Origin: Gossypium raimondii
Taxonomy: Eukaryota > Streptophyta > Magnoliopsida > Malvales > Malvaceae
Assembly: GCF_025698545.1 (NCBI RefSeq)
Contig: NC_068570.1
Coordinates: 42,055,924-42,119,923, forward strand
Direction: 5' to 3'
DNA: 64,000 bases
The notes below the pieces were generated by a model. That model was given only the letters and a program-made list of their open reading frames with translations, did no database searches and was not told the origin of the DNA. Position 1 is the first letter of the stretch; each line of letters begins with the position of its first letter. The translations under genes and the position numbers were made by a program. Positions 25,228 through 39,975 of the stretch are shown in pieces.

Positions 25228-27650
25228 TGTAACAACCCGTTTTTCAGTAGTGTCAGAAACAGTGATTTCTGGACTACAAATCTAATGAGTGAATTCGTAA
25301 ATATTATTAATAAATATTTATGAGTCATGTAACAGCCATATTTTAGTGGTGTCGTAAACAGTGGTCTTGGAAACAATCTAGGACTAATTTAAAACAAATT
25401 ATAACAACCAAACACAGTTTGAGCCTTAAATCACGTCCACGAAACATAAAAAAAATGTGTTAGAAACAATCTAGGACTAATTTAAAACAAATCAGAAAGT
25501 TTGAGAAAAAGTTGAAAAATTGAGAAACAGAGGTCACATGACCGTGTGACACAGCCCAGACCGCATGGAACTTGCACCTAACGTAATAAACCAGACACAC
25601 CATTTCATTAATAAAACATTCTAACAAATGTGCCATTTTAGGCACCTCAAATCATACCCATTCATAATGAACTACATGCACATCAAACATATAAGTGTAT
25701 ATATATAGATTGAGTCATTCATTCACAACCAAGAACTAAACTTGATTTTACAATTGTAGAACTTCCATTTATAAACATAAACTAGATGCCATAATATGTA
25801 CATAAATTAACAAAAAAATGACCTATATACATGCCACAATTATCCACAACAACTACAAAAGTTCTACCGAATAAAAATAATGATAGGTGTGAGCTTCCTT
25901 GCTGATCCGATTGACACGTTCTAAGTTCTAAAAATCTACAAAAACAGATAAAAAGTAGTAAGTATACCAAATATTCAAAAATAATTCAAATTGATCCATT
26001 TAAATAATTGCAATACTCAACAACTACCAGAAGAACTTGATCCATATATAACCCTCAATCACTTACGAGTTTCATTCTCATCTTCTCCATAGAATATCAC
26101 CATTGAAGGAAGAATTGAGAGCTTCAAAAATTGTATTCAATCTTTGCACGTAAGTGATTCTAAAATTCATTTTCCGTAAATTTTATGTTTTTTATATCGT
26201 TGTAGCTTGATTTAACTAACCCAAGTATTAATTCATAAAACTGTTAAAGTTTATAGAAGTTACCATTGATGACTTTTGAAGCTTTTGGTGTTCAAATGTT
26301 AGCTTTTAAGCTTAGAAATGAAAAAGATTGAATTATAAAGTTTAAATGCTAGTTTTAAGTATAATGACTAAAATAAAATAATTTGAAATTAACGTGAAAT
26401 TTATTTAATTATAGATATTAGGAGTTGCAGAATGATGTGATTGAAATCAAATTGCAAAATGGGAATTAAATGTGAAAGATATGATTGTTTCGATTTTAGG
26501 GACTAAATTGAATAAAATGTAAAACTTTAGAGAAATTGTGAAAAGTGAAATTAATATGTCATATACATGGAATGAGATAGTATAAGTGATTGAAATTGAT
26601 AAATTGAAATGAATTACTGAATATATCAAGATTTGAATCAACCGGTAGATAATCGAGGAAAAGGGAAAATTACAAATTAGTCCTCGACACCTCATTTGCT
26701 ATCGTTTTTTCAGGTGATTTCATATGGTAAAGTTATATATGCAAATCTAATGTATGTTTTTGAATTATAAATTTATCTTGTGTGAATGTATTTTGAATTG
26801 TATATGAATTAGGATAAAAAGGTGAGAAAATGATTGAATTGTAAAGAAATGAACTAATGTGTTAAATGTGCCCGGATGAACATAAGTAATGATAGGATAC
26901 AATTGGCATGCCAATAGCATTATTTGCACACAGTACGAGATATGGTATGTGATGATACTAATCTACGGAGAATTCACTGTTTATACTGGAATCCAACATT
27001 TGTTGCGGATTACCGAGCTTTGTCTCTACGGAGACCATTGTTACTAATTGTCTCTACGGAGACCTTGGTGTGTTCTGGAGAGGGATGTAATGTCTTATGA
27101 CATATGATGCCTACGAGCTCTTTGGTGCTTAGGCGTGTATTAGAGTTATCGCTCGAACAAGCAATCTCGTGTGTTTTGGTGGAGTAGTGTTTAACAACAA
27201 AGGAATTGAATGAATGGTATATGTAATGCGATAGAAATGAAAATATAAGACTGAATGATTGAAATGATGATATATGTTATGAACTAATATGTTATATAAT
27301 GATTGAATAATGTAATTAAAGTATATATATATGATGATAAATTATTAATAATGAGTTGTAATGAATTATTTTTATATTCTTACTAAAATATCATAATATT
27401 AACGAATTTGAATATTATTTAAATACATATTTTCATTTTCTATCATCATGCCTAAAATCAACATTTTATTTCTTGATAAAACTTTTCAAAATTCAAGTTA
27501 CAAAATTTAACTACGTCCACTTTTTTAAAAATATATTAATCCTTTTTATTTTTTATTTTTATTTTTAAAAGAATAAAATTTATCAGTGGTACTTACAAGT
27601 CCAATGAGAATTACTGGTCTCATCGAACTAGCGGATAATTAAAATGGATC
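25228..27650 (+). mobile_element. Fragments of LTRs related to the 6304-8884 solo LTR
   Basis: 25228-25327 starts TGTAACAACCCGTTTTTCAG and matches the first 100 bp of the solo LTR at 6304 closely. At 25328 a second LTR start, TGTAACAGCC, follows directly. Further on, phrases at about 26165-26300 and 26500 (for example ATATCGTTG, GGGACTAAATTGAATAAA) parallel 7080-7200 and 7400 of the same LTR family. GAAACAATCTAGGACTAATT occurs twice (25370 and 25461). Around 27029-27063 the palindromic GTCTCTACGGAGAC occurs twice. No end was found; ORFs here are not credible genes. Confidence 0.55.
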
Positions 27651-31841
<4,191 letters not shown>

Positions 31842-32215
31842 ACTTAAGTGGGGGCTTTGAAATTGAATGCCCTTTGTTCATACAAGCGTGAACAATATAT
31901 AAACCAGTTGACATTGTGGTTTGGATCATGTCAAATACAAACTAGTCTATGTTAGCTTGAGCTCTAGGACTTAAATGGTTTTTGTTAATGTCATGCATTG
32001 CTAAGACCTAAACCCATCTTAATTTTATATAAAGTTACAGCTTGCTTAGGATTTTGATGGAAACCCAAAATTAATACACGATCTGAGCTCCTGTAATGCA
32101 AGAGTTATATCGTAATTTATATATGTAATGAAAATTGAAAACTCCATATGGTACCTTGCTTGGCCTCTAGATGTCTGATTGCTAAAACTGTCAACTTATA
32201 CATGAACAAAAGGGT
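31842..32215 (+). other. RabA 3' UTR and spacer to the MULE
   Basis: Non-coding sequence after the RabA stop. It likely contains the 3' UTR and poly(A) site. No other element was seen before the MULE target duplication at 32216. Confidence 0.5.
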
Positions 32216-32224
32216 TAAAAAGGA

Positions 32225-32424
32225 GGGGAATTTACCACAAAAAGCCATTTTTTTCAAAATTTAACGAAATGGGCCGATTTTTTGATTATTTATCGGAATG
32301 GTCCATTTTACGGGAAATCGCGCCCACGTCAGCGCGATGTCAAGGTACATGGCAGGACATCGCGTCCACGTCAGTGCGACCTCCTGACGTGGAAGGAAAT
32401 CGCGCCCTCAAGGACGCGATGTCC
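32225..32424. repeat. Left terminal inverted repeat of the MULE
   Basis: About 200 bp matching the reverse complement of 39770-39966. The outer 90 bp are AT-rich; the inner part carries repeated ATCGCG(T/C)CCACGTCAG motifs rich in CG and ACGT cores, unusual against the AT-rich surroundings. Confidence 0.88.
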
Positions 32425-32445
32425 TCCGCGCATGAACAGTACCCC

Positions 32446-32504
32446 AACGGTCAAAAATTTGACCGTTGCCCCCCCCAACGGTCAAAATATATATATATAT
32501 AAAT
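32446..32504 (+). promoter_or_regulatory. Likely PMD gene promoter: hairpin plus TATA box
   Basis: AACGGTCAAA and TTTGACCGTT form a 10-bp inverted repeat with a 2-bp loop (32446-32467). A third copy of AACGGTCAAA follows at 32477, then TATATAAATA at about 32495-32504. This is a compact arrangement just inside the TIR and 210 bp before the PMD start codon. The same AACGG...hairpin logic recurs, degraded, before the second PMD copy near 47850-47950. A promoter role is inferred. Confidence 0.5.
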
Positions 32505-32716
32505 ACCCCCACCCCTTTATTTTTTTTCACAAACAAATCCTATCTAATTTTTCCTCTCTAATCTTCTCAATTTCCTTCTAAAATTCTCTCAAACCCATAT
32601 TTAATTTTAATTTCCTCTCAATTTCCTTCCAACATTCTCTCAAATCTATTTTTTAAAATAATTATAAATTTTTTTATTTTTTTAAAATAATTTTAAATTT
32701 TTTTATATTTTCATCA

Positions 32717-34696
32717 ATGGCCGGATCATTGATTCGTCTTGATAGCAATCACATATCGGTGGAGCAAATGAAAATGGTAAGTATTAAATTTAATTTGTAA
32801 TTATTATTTAAGATTTTTTTATTTAAGTATTTTTAGATAATTATTAATTTATTGTTTGTTATAAAAGTCTGAAGATCGGGTATTGGAATGCCATATTCGG
32901 AATATGCATGCTCCTCCATCACCGTTAGTAGAGAACTACCTGCAGGAAGCGGGTTTTTGGCACGTGGCGATGGTAGGCCAAGGATGCAAGTTGGACCCGA
33001 AACTGATTAGTGCGTTGATCGAGAGGTGGAGACCCGAGACGTACACATTTCATCTTCCATGTGGAGAGTGCACTATCACTCTAGAAGATGTCAACATGCA
33101 GTTGGGATTGCCGGTGGACGGGCACCCAATCACCGGGTTTGCCCAATCTAGCAATTGGGAGGCGGTGTGCTACGAGCTTTTGGGCGCTATTCCGGAAAAA
33201 ATGGATGGAAGTAAGGTCGAGATGGGCTGGTTACGTTCCACTTTCCCCGATCCGAATGCAAATTCAACCGAAATCCAAAGAATCCGATATGCTCGATCAT
33301 ACATTCTTCAAATAATTGGAGGTTATCTGATGCCGGACACGTCACGGAGCCGTGTACATCTAAGGTGGCTGCTAAAACTCATTGATTTTAGAAGAGCAGG
33401 TGAATTTAGTTGGGGGTCTGCCGTCTTGGCAACATTATATCAGGAGATGTGCGGGGCGACGCGACCGAGGAGAGCAACCATCGGAGGTTGCCTGTCACTA
33501 CTGCAATTATGGGCACGGTTTCGCCAAGTTATCGTGGATTACCGTCTGAACTTGAAGATATACGACTTCTATTGGACCAACGGTCAGAAGCAGAAGTAAG
33601 TATTATTGCAAATAGATATTTCCATACATTCGCTAGTCGATTGATATTTAGTATTTAGTATTTAGTATTATGTATATAACTAATATTTCTATCATGTTCA
33701 TATAGTTTCAATGGACACCATACGAGGATCCGACAATTCGGGCAGTAATCCCGGAAGAGTTTTTACAAAATTCGAACGCTTGGCACGTTAAAGTGGTGTT
33801 GATCAACTATGCAACCGTGGAGCCCCACCAGACAAACAGAGTGCTATGACAGTTTGGATGTAGACAACCGATTCCTGCGGACCCTGAGGAGTTTGACGAG
33901 CACCACAAAATTGACCTTCGACTATTAGGTACGGATTGGCTTAGATATTGGTCCGAGTACACGGAAATGTGGGAAAATCAGCATGAATATCTACCTACTC
34001 GGGAAGAAATCATCGTTCCGGAGTTAGCGTGCGTTCCAGAATACATGCCATGGTTTAGGATCCATGGCAAGCCATATTTACTTACGCCAGATGAGAGGCA
34101 ACGGTAATTATGTCTCGGAAGGGAAAGGCGCGGGCCTCTAAATCCAAGACGAGAAGACTTCGAATGCAGCCCCTCAACGAGGCCTAGACAGTCACCCGGC
34201 GCATCATCAGCGGGCATGCAATCACCGGCCCCAACGAGAGCACCGACGCAATCACGTGACGCAGCAATTCAACAGATGATACCCACGCAACTGCCTTTCC
34301 CTATGATGCCAGGTATGTTTCCTAGCCCTTATATGTACCCTAACCCTTACATGTATCCTTTTAGAATACTATGGCAGTTGGAGCCAAATGCGGTTCACTC
34401 CATTTCTGTTATGCCGAAGCGGACGATCGATATCTAGGCTGGCAGCAGGAGGGATCGCACATGCCTTCGGGGAGCTCTCCTTTTTACCAATATCCAGCAA
34501 CGTATGGCTTTCAAACACCGTCGTCGTTCATGATGCAAACACCTCCACATACCGACAACCAGATGCCGAACCGGAAGAACCACAATCACCACCGGAGGAA
34601 GAACAACCGCCGCTGGAAGCTAGAAGAAGGAGGAATCCAGCGCGCAACCGTCGACGGCCGCCATGTGGAACCGAATCCTCCGGGCATAGACATTGA
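32717..34696 (+). pseudogene. Plant mobile domain (PMD) gene, disrupted
   Basis: Exon 1 at 32717-32776 (MAGSLIRLDSNHISVEQMKM) ends at GTAAGT. Exon 2 starts about 32868 and carries the PMD core: ENYLQEAGFWHVA, then LIERWRPETYTFHLPCGECT, LQLGLPVDGHPI-type sequence (here MQLGLPVDG), and LLQLWARFR. Near 33515-33535 the frame is lost and sequence expected between WARFR and SYRGLPSELEDIRLLLDQ is missing. Exon 3 starts about 33706 (FQWTPYEDPTIRAVIPEEF), has a TGA at about 33847, then resumes to DYMPWFR-like PEYMPWFRIHGKPYLL and shifts frame at about 34107. The tail is Pro/Met-rich (MYPNPYMYPF) and ends RNPARNRRR...GHRH. PMD proteins, related to MAIN/MAIL1, help silence or express genes in the nucleus; databases often mislabel them 'phosphatase 7 long form'. 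This copy is not functional. Confidence 0.87.
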
Positions 34697-34805
34697 TTGC
34701 CGTATTTAAATTTATTATTTAATGTAATAAAATAGAAGTTTATTTGATGGAATACGCATAGAAATTTTTGAAGAAAATTTTGATATTATTTGATATAATA
34801 AAATA

Positions 34806-35808
34806 AAAACCCTAATTTAATTGAAAACACTAACCTAACCTAACCTAACTTAATTAAAAACCCTAACCCTAACCTAAATTAATTAAAAACCCTAACCCTA
34901 ACCTAAATTATTTAAAAACCCTAACCCTAACCTAACCTAACCTAAATAAAAACCCTAACCCTAACCTAACTTAACCTTAAACCCTAGCCCTAACCTAACT
35001 TAATTAAAAACCCTAATCCTAACCTAACTTAATTAAAAACCCTAACCTAACCTAAATTAATTAAAAATCGTAACCCTAACCTAAATTAATTAAAAACCGT
35101 AACCCTAACCTAAATTAATTAAAAACCCTAACCCTAACCTAAATTAATTAAAAACCCTAACCCTAACCCTAACCTAATTTAATTAAACACCCTAACCCTA
35201 ACCTAACTTAATTAAAAACCCTAACCCTAACCTAAATTAACTAAAAACCCTAACCCTAACCTAAATTAATTAAAAACCCTAACCCTAACCTAACTTAATT
35301 AAAAACCCTAACCCTAACCCTAACATAAATTAATTAAAAACCCTAACCCTAACCTAACCTAACTAAAAACCCTAACCCTAACCTAACTTAATTAAAAACC
35401 CTAACCCTAACCCTAACCTAACTTAATTAAAAACCCTAACCCTAACCTAACCTAACTAAAAACCCTAACCCTAACCTAAATTAATTAAAAACCCTAACCC
35501 TAACCTAACTTAATTAAAAACCCTAACCCTAACCTAACTTAATTAAAAACCCTAACCCTAACCTAAATTAATTAAAAACCCTAACCCTAACCTAACCTAA
35601 CTAAAACCCTAACCCTAACCTAACTTAATTAAAAACCCTAACCCTAACCCTAACCTAAATTAACTAAAAACCCTAACCCTAACCTAAATTAACTAAAAAC
35701 CCTAACCCTAACCTAAACTAATTAAAAACCCTAACCCTAACCTAAATTAATTAAAAACCCTAACCCTAACCTAAATTAACTAAAAACCCTAACCCTAACC
35801 TAACTTAA
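34806..35808. repeat. Telomere-like minisatellite, about 29-bp unit
   Basis: About 33 tandem units of consensus AAAAACCCTAACCCTAACC followed by TAAATTAATT, near 29 bp. Variants swap TTAATT for TTAACT or TAACTAA, or gain an extra CCCTAA. Each unit has two CCCTAA blocks and an AAACCCTAA telo-box. The hexamer CCCTAA differs from the normal plant telomere heptamer CCCTAAA, and the AT spacer is absent from telomeres, so this is an interstitial array within the MULE and not a chromosome end. It lies between the convergent PMD and transposase genes. Confidence 0.93.
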
Positions 35809-36150
35809 TTTGATAAATTTTACTAACCATTAACACAATTTTGGACTTAATAATTTTAGTTTATTTCATAAATTTTACTAACCATTAATACAATTTTTGG
35901 CTTAATAATTTTACATATTTTGATAATTTTACTAACCATTAACACAATTTCTAGACTTAATAATTTTAGTTTATTTCATAAATTTTCTAACCATTAATAC
36001 AATTTTTGGCTTAATAATTTTACATATTTTGATAATTTTACTAACCATTAACACAATTTTTGGACTTAATAATTTTAGTTTATTTGATAAAATTTACTAA
36101 CCATTAACATAATTTTTTGGCTTAATAATTTTACATAATTTTACATAATG
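35809..36150. repeat. Tandem repeat, about 55-bp unit in alternating pairs
   Basis: Six copies of a unit containing TTTTACTAACCATTAA and CTTAATAATTTTA. Odd copies end TAGTTTATTT and even copies end TACATATTTT, so the true period is about 110 bp (a two-unit higher-order repeat). It directly follows the telomere-like array and precedes the transposase 3' end. Confidence 0.88.
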
Positions 36151-36282
36151 TTAGATTTGGTAAAATGTTTTGACTGGTACTAAAAATTTGACAAGAAATT
36201 AAACTAATTTGATAATTTTACTAAAATTAAAACAATTATCAATTAATAATTGAAGAAAATATATTTTTTTCTAAAATTACAT

Positions 36283-39161
36283 TCAGCTATTGCGATTAGG
36301 GCATGATCGACTTGTACGGCCTGGGTTCCTACACCATCCGCACAACTTTTGTTGACTGGATGTTTCTCAGATATCCATATTGTTCCGTATTCTAGTGGAG
36401 CAAGGTCGACCCTTTGGTTTCTTGACGCAATTCTCTATCCGTAATGACTTAAAAGGAGCAAGAGATACGGGCGGCCACTTACGTTCATCTGGGACCGGTG
36501 GGAAAACGTGTCTCCATATGTTGTACATGTTTTCTAGTTTGTAGACTTTGTCCACATAACTCATCGGATCCAGACGGAGTTTCTGACAAGCTGCAATAAC
36601 ATGAGCACATGGATAACGAAGTGCATCAAACTTCCCACAGTCACAAGTCCTGTTTCGCAAGTGTACACGATACTGCCCGCCAATAACACCTTGGTGCGGT
36701 CTGTCAAACTCCGTCACGCGAAACCATAAATTGTCTCGATCGTGACACACTGTGTGCATGATGTTTGCCCTCGCCTTCGCCTTGTTAATTTCTTGAACTA
36801 CCTTACTGCACCATACATGTCCACCCTGCATCTGGCCAGCATAAGCTGCTGCTCACTTTGGAAATAGCGCCGCCAAACGGAAATATATCTCTCGCACAAC
36901 CGATGTTATCGATAGATGGCGCATTCCTTTAAGAATAGAATTTATGCATTCAGCCAGGTTCGACGTCATATGGCCATATCGTAGGCCTCCGTCGTATGCT
37001 TGTGTCCACTGTTCGAAACATATGTTACAAAGGTAGTCCGCCCCTTCTCCGTTTTGGGATCGTAAAATTGCCAACATCTCCTGAAAAAGATATTTATTTA
37101 TTTCATACTCTGCCAATATAAGATAATTGTGAATATTTTATACCACTTCTACCAATAAAACTAATTCAAATTGACAAACGAAATAATACAGTTATAAACT
37201 AAATACCCATGTTGGTCACTTATCGTCGTTCGATCTTGGACGGATATTGCCTGTAGTAGTTCGAAGCAACGTGTCTTAGGCAATATCTATGGTGTGTGCG
37301 CTGCCACAAGCTTCCCTCTCGATCAAATGCAGCTAGTATACCGACGCCCCGATCTGAAATAACACAGATATCAAGTTGGGGGCAGACATGCCTCCTTAAC
37401 CTAGAGAGAAAGAAATCCCAGTCATCAGATGGCTCCCCCGGTGTTATTGCAAATGCAATTGGAAGAATTCTCCCACTACCGTCCTGTGCCACTGCAACCA
37501 ATAGCCGATGAGTATACCTACCGAACATGAAGGTATCGTCAATTTGTACCAACGGCTTGCGGTATGGAAATGTGTCTCGGCATTGCTTAAAGGTCCAAAA
37601 TAGGCGTTTGAACACTTGGCATCCACGTAGCAATCGGCTGTTGTAGTACGCATGTTCCGTTTCAAGGTCTGTGATGGCACCTGGGACGTATCTCTCTAGC
37701 ACCTGACACCACTGCCATATTTCATTATATGAGGCGTCCCACCCACTATGCATCTTCTCCAACGCCTTTTGCTTAGCTATCCAAGCCTTGCGGTAAGAGG
37801 GCGTGTACCCTATTTGGCTACGGATATTGGCAATTATCACCGGCACTGAAGTCTTGGGATCTGCTTTTATCGTGGGCATTATCAAGCTGGCTAACATAGC
37901 TGAATCCATTTTGAGATGATCTTGTGAAACACCTACAGAGGGAGTACATTAAATAATGCAACATTGCAAAATAAAATTATTATTCAAATACATTCAATAT
38001 TGTACCTGCAGTACATGTATGTAGACCTTTGTACTTTTTTATCTCCCACAACCCTATCATTTTCCTTAACGAGGCGACGATTTTCCATGAACATGTGTCG
38101 TCTTGCACCGCACACTTCGCCTCAAACTTATCAGATTTTGGTTTAACGACGTGGTAATTAACGCCATTTTTGATGCTATGCTGTTTCAAAGCACCAATAA
38201 AACTATCCTTGTTGGTAAACTGTTTACCAACTTCAAGTTCACCGAAATCTACCCCCGAACTTGTACGATCGCGCAACCGGTATGGTAGATCTGGAAACTT
38301 TAACGCATCATCTGCTGACAGATCGACATTATGCATGTGGGCTGGAGGTGAGTTTGCTCTGAATCGTGGATTTACTTCATCATCTGAACTCCTTTCAGCA
38401 TCTTCACCTTCTGTTAAAATAGGCTCCGGTTTAGAAAATAATCCCACTTCTGCACCATCCGGCCTGGGCTCTCGAGGTGGATCCACATCGGAGTCATCTT
38501 CTAACCCACAATCATTTGCAGCGTACGACGTTCCCTCACCGGTTGACATCGTAGGTAGTACGTCATCCCTTCTTCTGGGCATTTGATAACGTCCCCAATT
38601 GGATGTAGATTGCCATCCACTAGAACTTGACGCAGTTCCCCAGTACGTATTTCCAGCATCAAACGTCAAGCCACCGACGTACATGTCCCATCCACCAATA
38701 GAGTGTCTTGCGGGGGATGTGCGTTCGACACCTCTACCGAACATGGGCTGTTCCGTATTTTGTAACCCGCTAACCGAGTGTCGGCCAGGGGTCGTGTATA
38801 CATCTCGAACACCGGACGGAAGTACATCAGTTGGCGACTTAAATTGTACATATAACTCAATATAAGTTGCTCCACTAGCAAGATGAGTCTGCACCATTGC
38901 CTTCAAGCTACGAGCACATTTTATGTCGAACGAGTCATATGTCACCAGATCAACACAAGAACAAAATCGATACGTGATTGACAGAACTTTCATTGGCGTC
39001 ATTCTGAAGATTTTACGCCTAATTCTTTTACGAAGTTCTGTCAAATCTATGTTCTGGTTAAATGACAGTCGCACCGTATTCTCCGACAAAAAAACAACAC
39101 CATTCTCGGTGTGGCAAACCTCACCATCGTAGTAAATAACAAAGACTAATCGTTCACTCAT
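36283..39161 (-). pseudogene. MuDR-type MULE transposase with three nonsense codons
   Basis: Three exons: 38006-39161, 37207-37932, 36283-37109, with GT/AG introns of 73 and 97 bp. The N-terminal 390 residues start MSERLVFVIYYDGEV, include an acidic middle (LEDDSDVDPP) and the MuDR DNA-binding region (VGKQFTNKDSF...HTCTAG). The DDE core follows: VQIDDTFMFGRYTHRLL, CVISDRGVGI and MTSNLAECINS hold the D, D and E. A SWIM zinc finger (CDCGKFDALRYPCAH) and a C-terminal zinc knuckle (CGWCRNPGRTSRSC, whose usual His is Arg) end the protein. In-frame stops lie at 37220-37222 (expected CAA to TAA), 36853-36855 and 36367-36369 (both CGA to TGA). Otherwise the frame is open, so inactivation is fairly recent. 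Transposases of this class cut and join at 9-bp targets and bind the TIRs. Confidence 0.92.
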
Positions 39162-39268
39162 TTTGAAATTCTAACTTTCTTAGCCTCTCTAAATTTTTTC
39201 TCGCTATGACTTATGCATTCTAAGAACATTTTCGCCTAATTTATAGCCTCGGCACAAACTTGTTATCA

Positions 39269-39620
39269 GAGCAAAATCGCGTCCACGGTAGCGATTTCAC
39301 AATTCTTCTCAAATAGCATCTGGTAGAAGCGATTTTATACTATTTGCTCAGAAACGTCAACAAAAAAATTATTTCTTACATGACCTACTGTAGCAAAATC
39401 GCGTCCACGAGGGCGCGATTTCACAATTTCTTCTCAAATAGCATTCTCGTAGAAACGATTTTATACTATTTGCTCGAAACATCGAAAAAAATTATTTCTT
39501 ACATGACTAATCGTAGCAAAATCGCGCCCACGGTAGCGATTTCACAATTCTTCTCAAATAGCATCCGGTAGAAGCGATTTTATACTATTTGACCAGAAAC
39601 GTCAACTCGAAATAATTTAT
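39269..39620. repeat. Tandem repeat, about 123-bp unit, upstream of the transposase
   Basis: Three copies of a unit running AGCAAAATCGCGTCCACG...GCGATTTCACAATT...TCTCAAATAGCAT...GATTTTATACTATTTG...ATTATTTCTTACATGAC. Each carries the ATCGCG(T/C)CCACG motif also found in the TIRs. Its position 100-450 bp upstream of the transposase start suggests transposase-binding or promoter repeats; that role is inference. Confidence 0.85.
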
Positions 39621-39769
39621 TCCAGAACATTTTCTGCCTAAAAAACCTGACCCTAAACCCTAAAAGCCAAAAAAACCAAACGTGAAAAATACGTCAAAAT
39701 CGCGTCCCCAAGAATGCGCTACGTGGCGGACATCAGCGTCACGTCGGTAGCGACTGTTGACGTGGAAGG

Positions 39770-39966
39770 AAATCGCTCCCTCAAGGACGCGATTTCCTTC
39801 CACGTCGGCAGGTCGCCGACGTGGACGCGATGTCCTGCCATGTACCCTGACATCGCGCTAACGTGGGCGCGATTTCCCGAAAAATGGACCATTCCGAGAA
39901 ATAATCAAAAAATCGGTCCATTTCAGTAAATTTTAAAAAAAAAGGACTTTTTCTGGTAAATTGCCC
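39770..39966. repeat. Right terminal inverted repeat of the MULE
   Basis: Reverse complement of 32225-32424 with scattered mismatches. Its inner side continues into extra ACGTCGG/ATCGC motifs (39700-39770), one pair of which (GGAAATCGC...GCGATTTCC at 39767-39800) forms a further local hairpin. Confidence 0.88.
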
Positions 39967-39975
39967 TAAAAAGGA

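Larger units (their letters stand above)
32225..39966. mobile_element. Mutator-like element (MULE) carrying a PMD gene and a MuDR-type transposase
   Basis: 7742 bp bounded by a perfect 9-bp target duplication TAAAAAGGA (32216-32224 and 39967-39975), the Mutator hallmark. Ends are GGGGAATTTACCACAAAAAG on the left and, reverse-complemented, GGGCAATTTACCAGAAAAAG on the right; the inverted match continues about 200 bp. Inside are a plant-mobile-domain gene on the plus strand (32717-34696), a telomere-like minisatellite (34806-35808), a second tandem array (35809-36150) and the transposase on the minus strand (36283-39161). The two genes converge on the arrays. Both genes are broken, so the copy is non-autonomous now. 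PMD genes associated with MULEs are known in plants; here both parts sit in one bounded element. Confidence 0.93.

Noticed and set aside
34806..35808. A true telomere or chromosome end
   Set aside because: The array has CCCTAA hexamers with AT spacers, not CCCTAAA heptamers, and is bounded by MULE genes and TIRs on both sides.
35809..36150. A CRISPR-like array
   Set aside because: Units are head-to-tail AT-rich tandem repeats without unique spacers, in a plant nuclear context.
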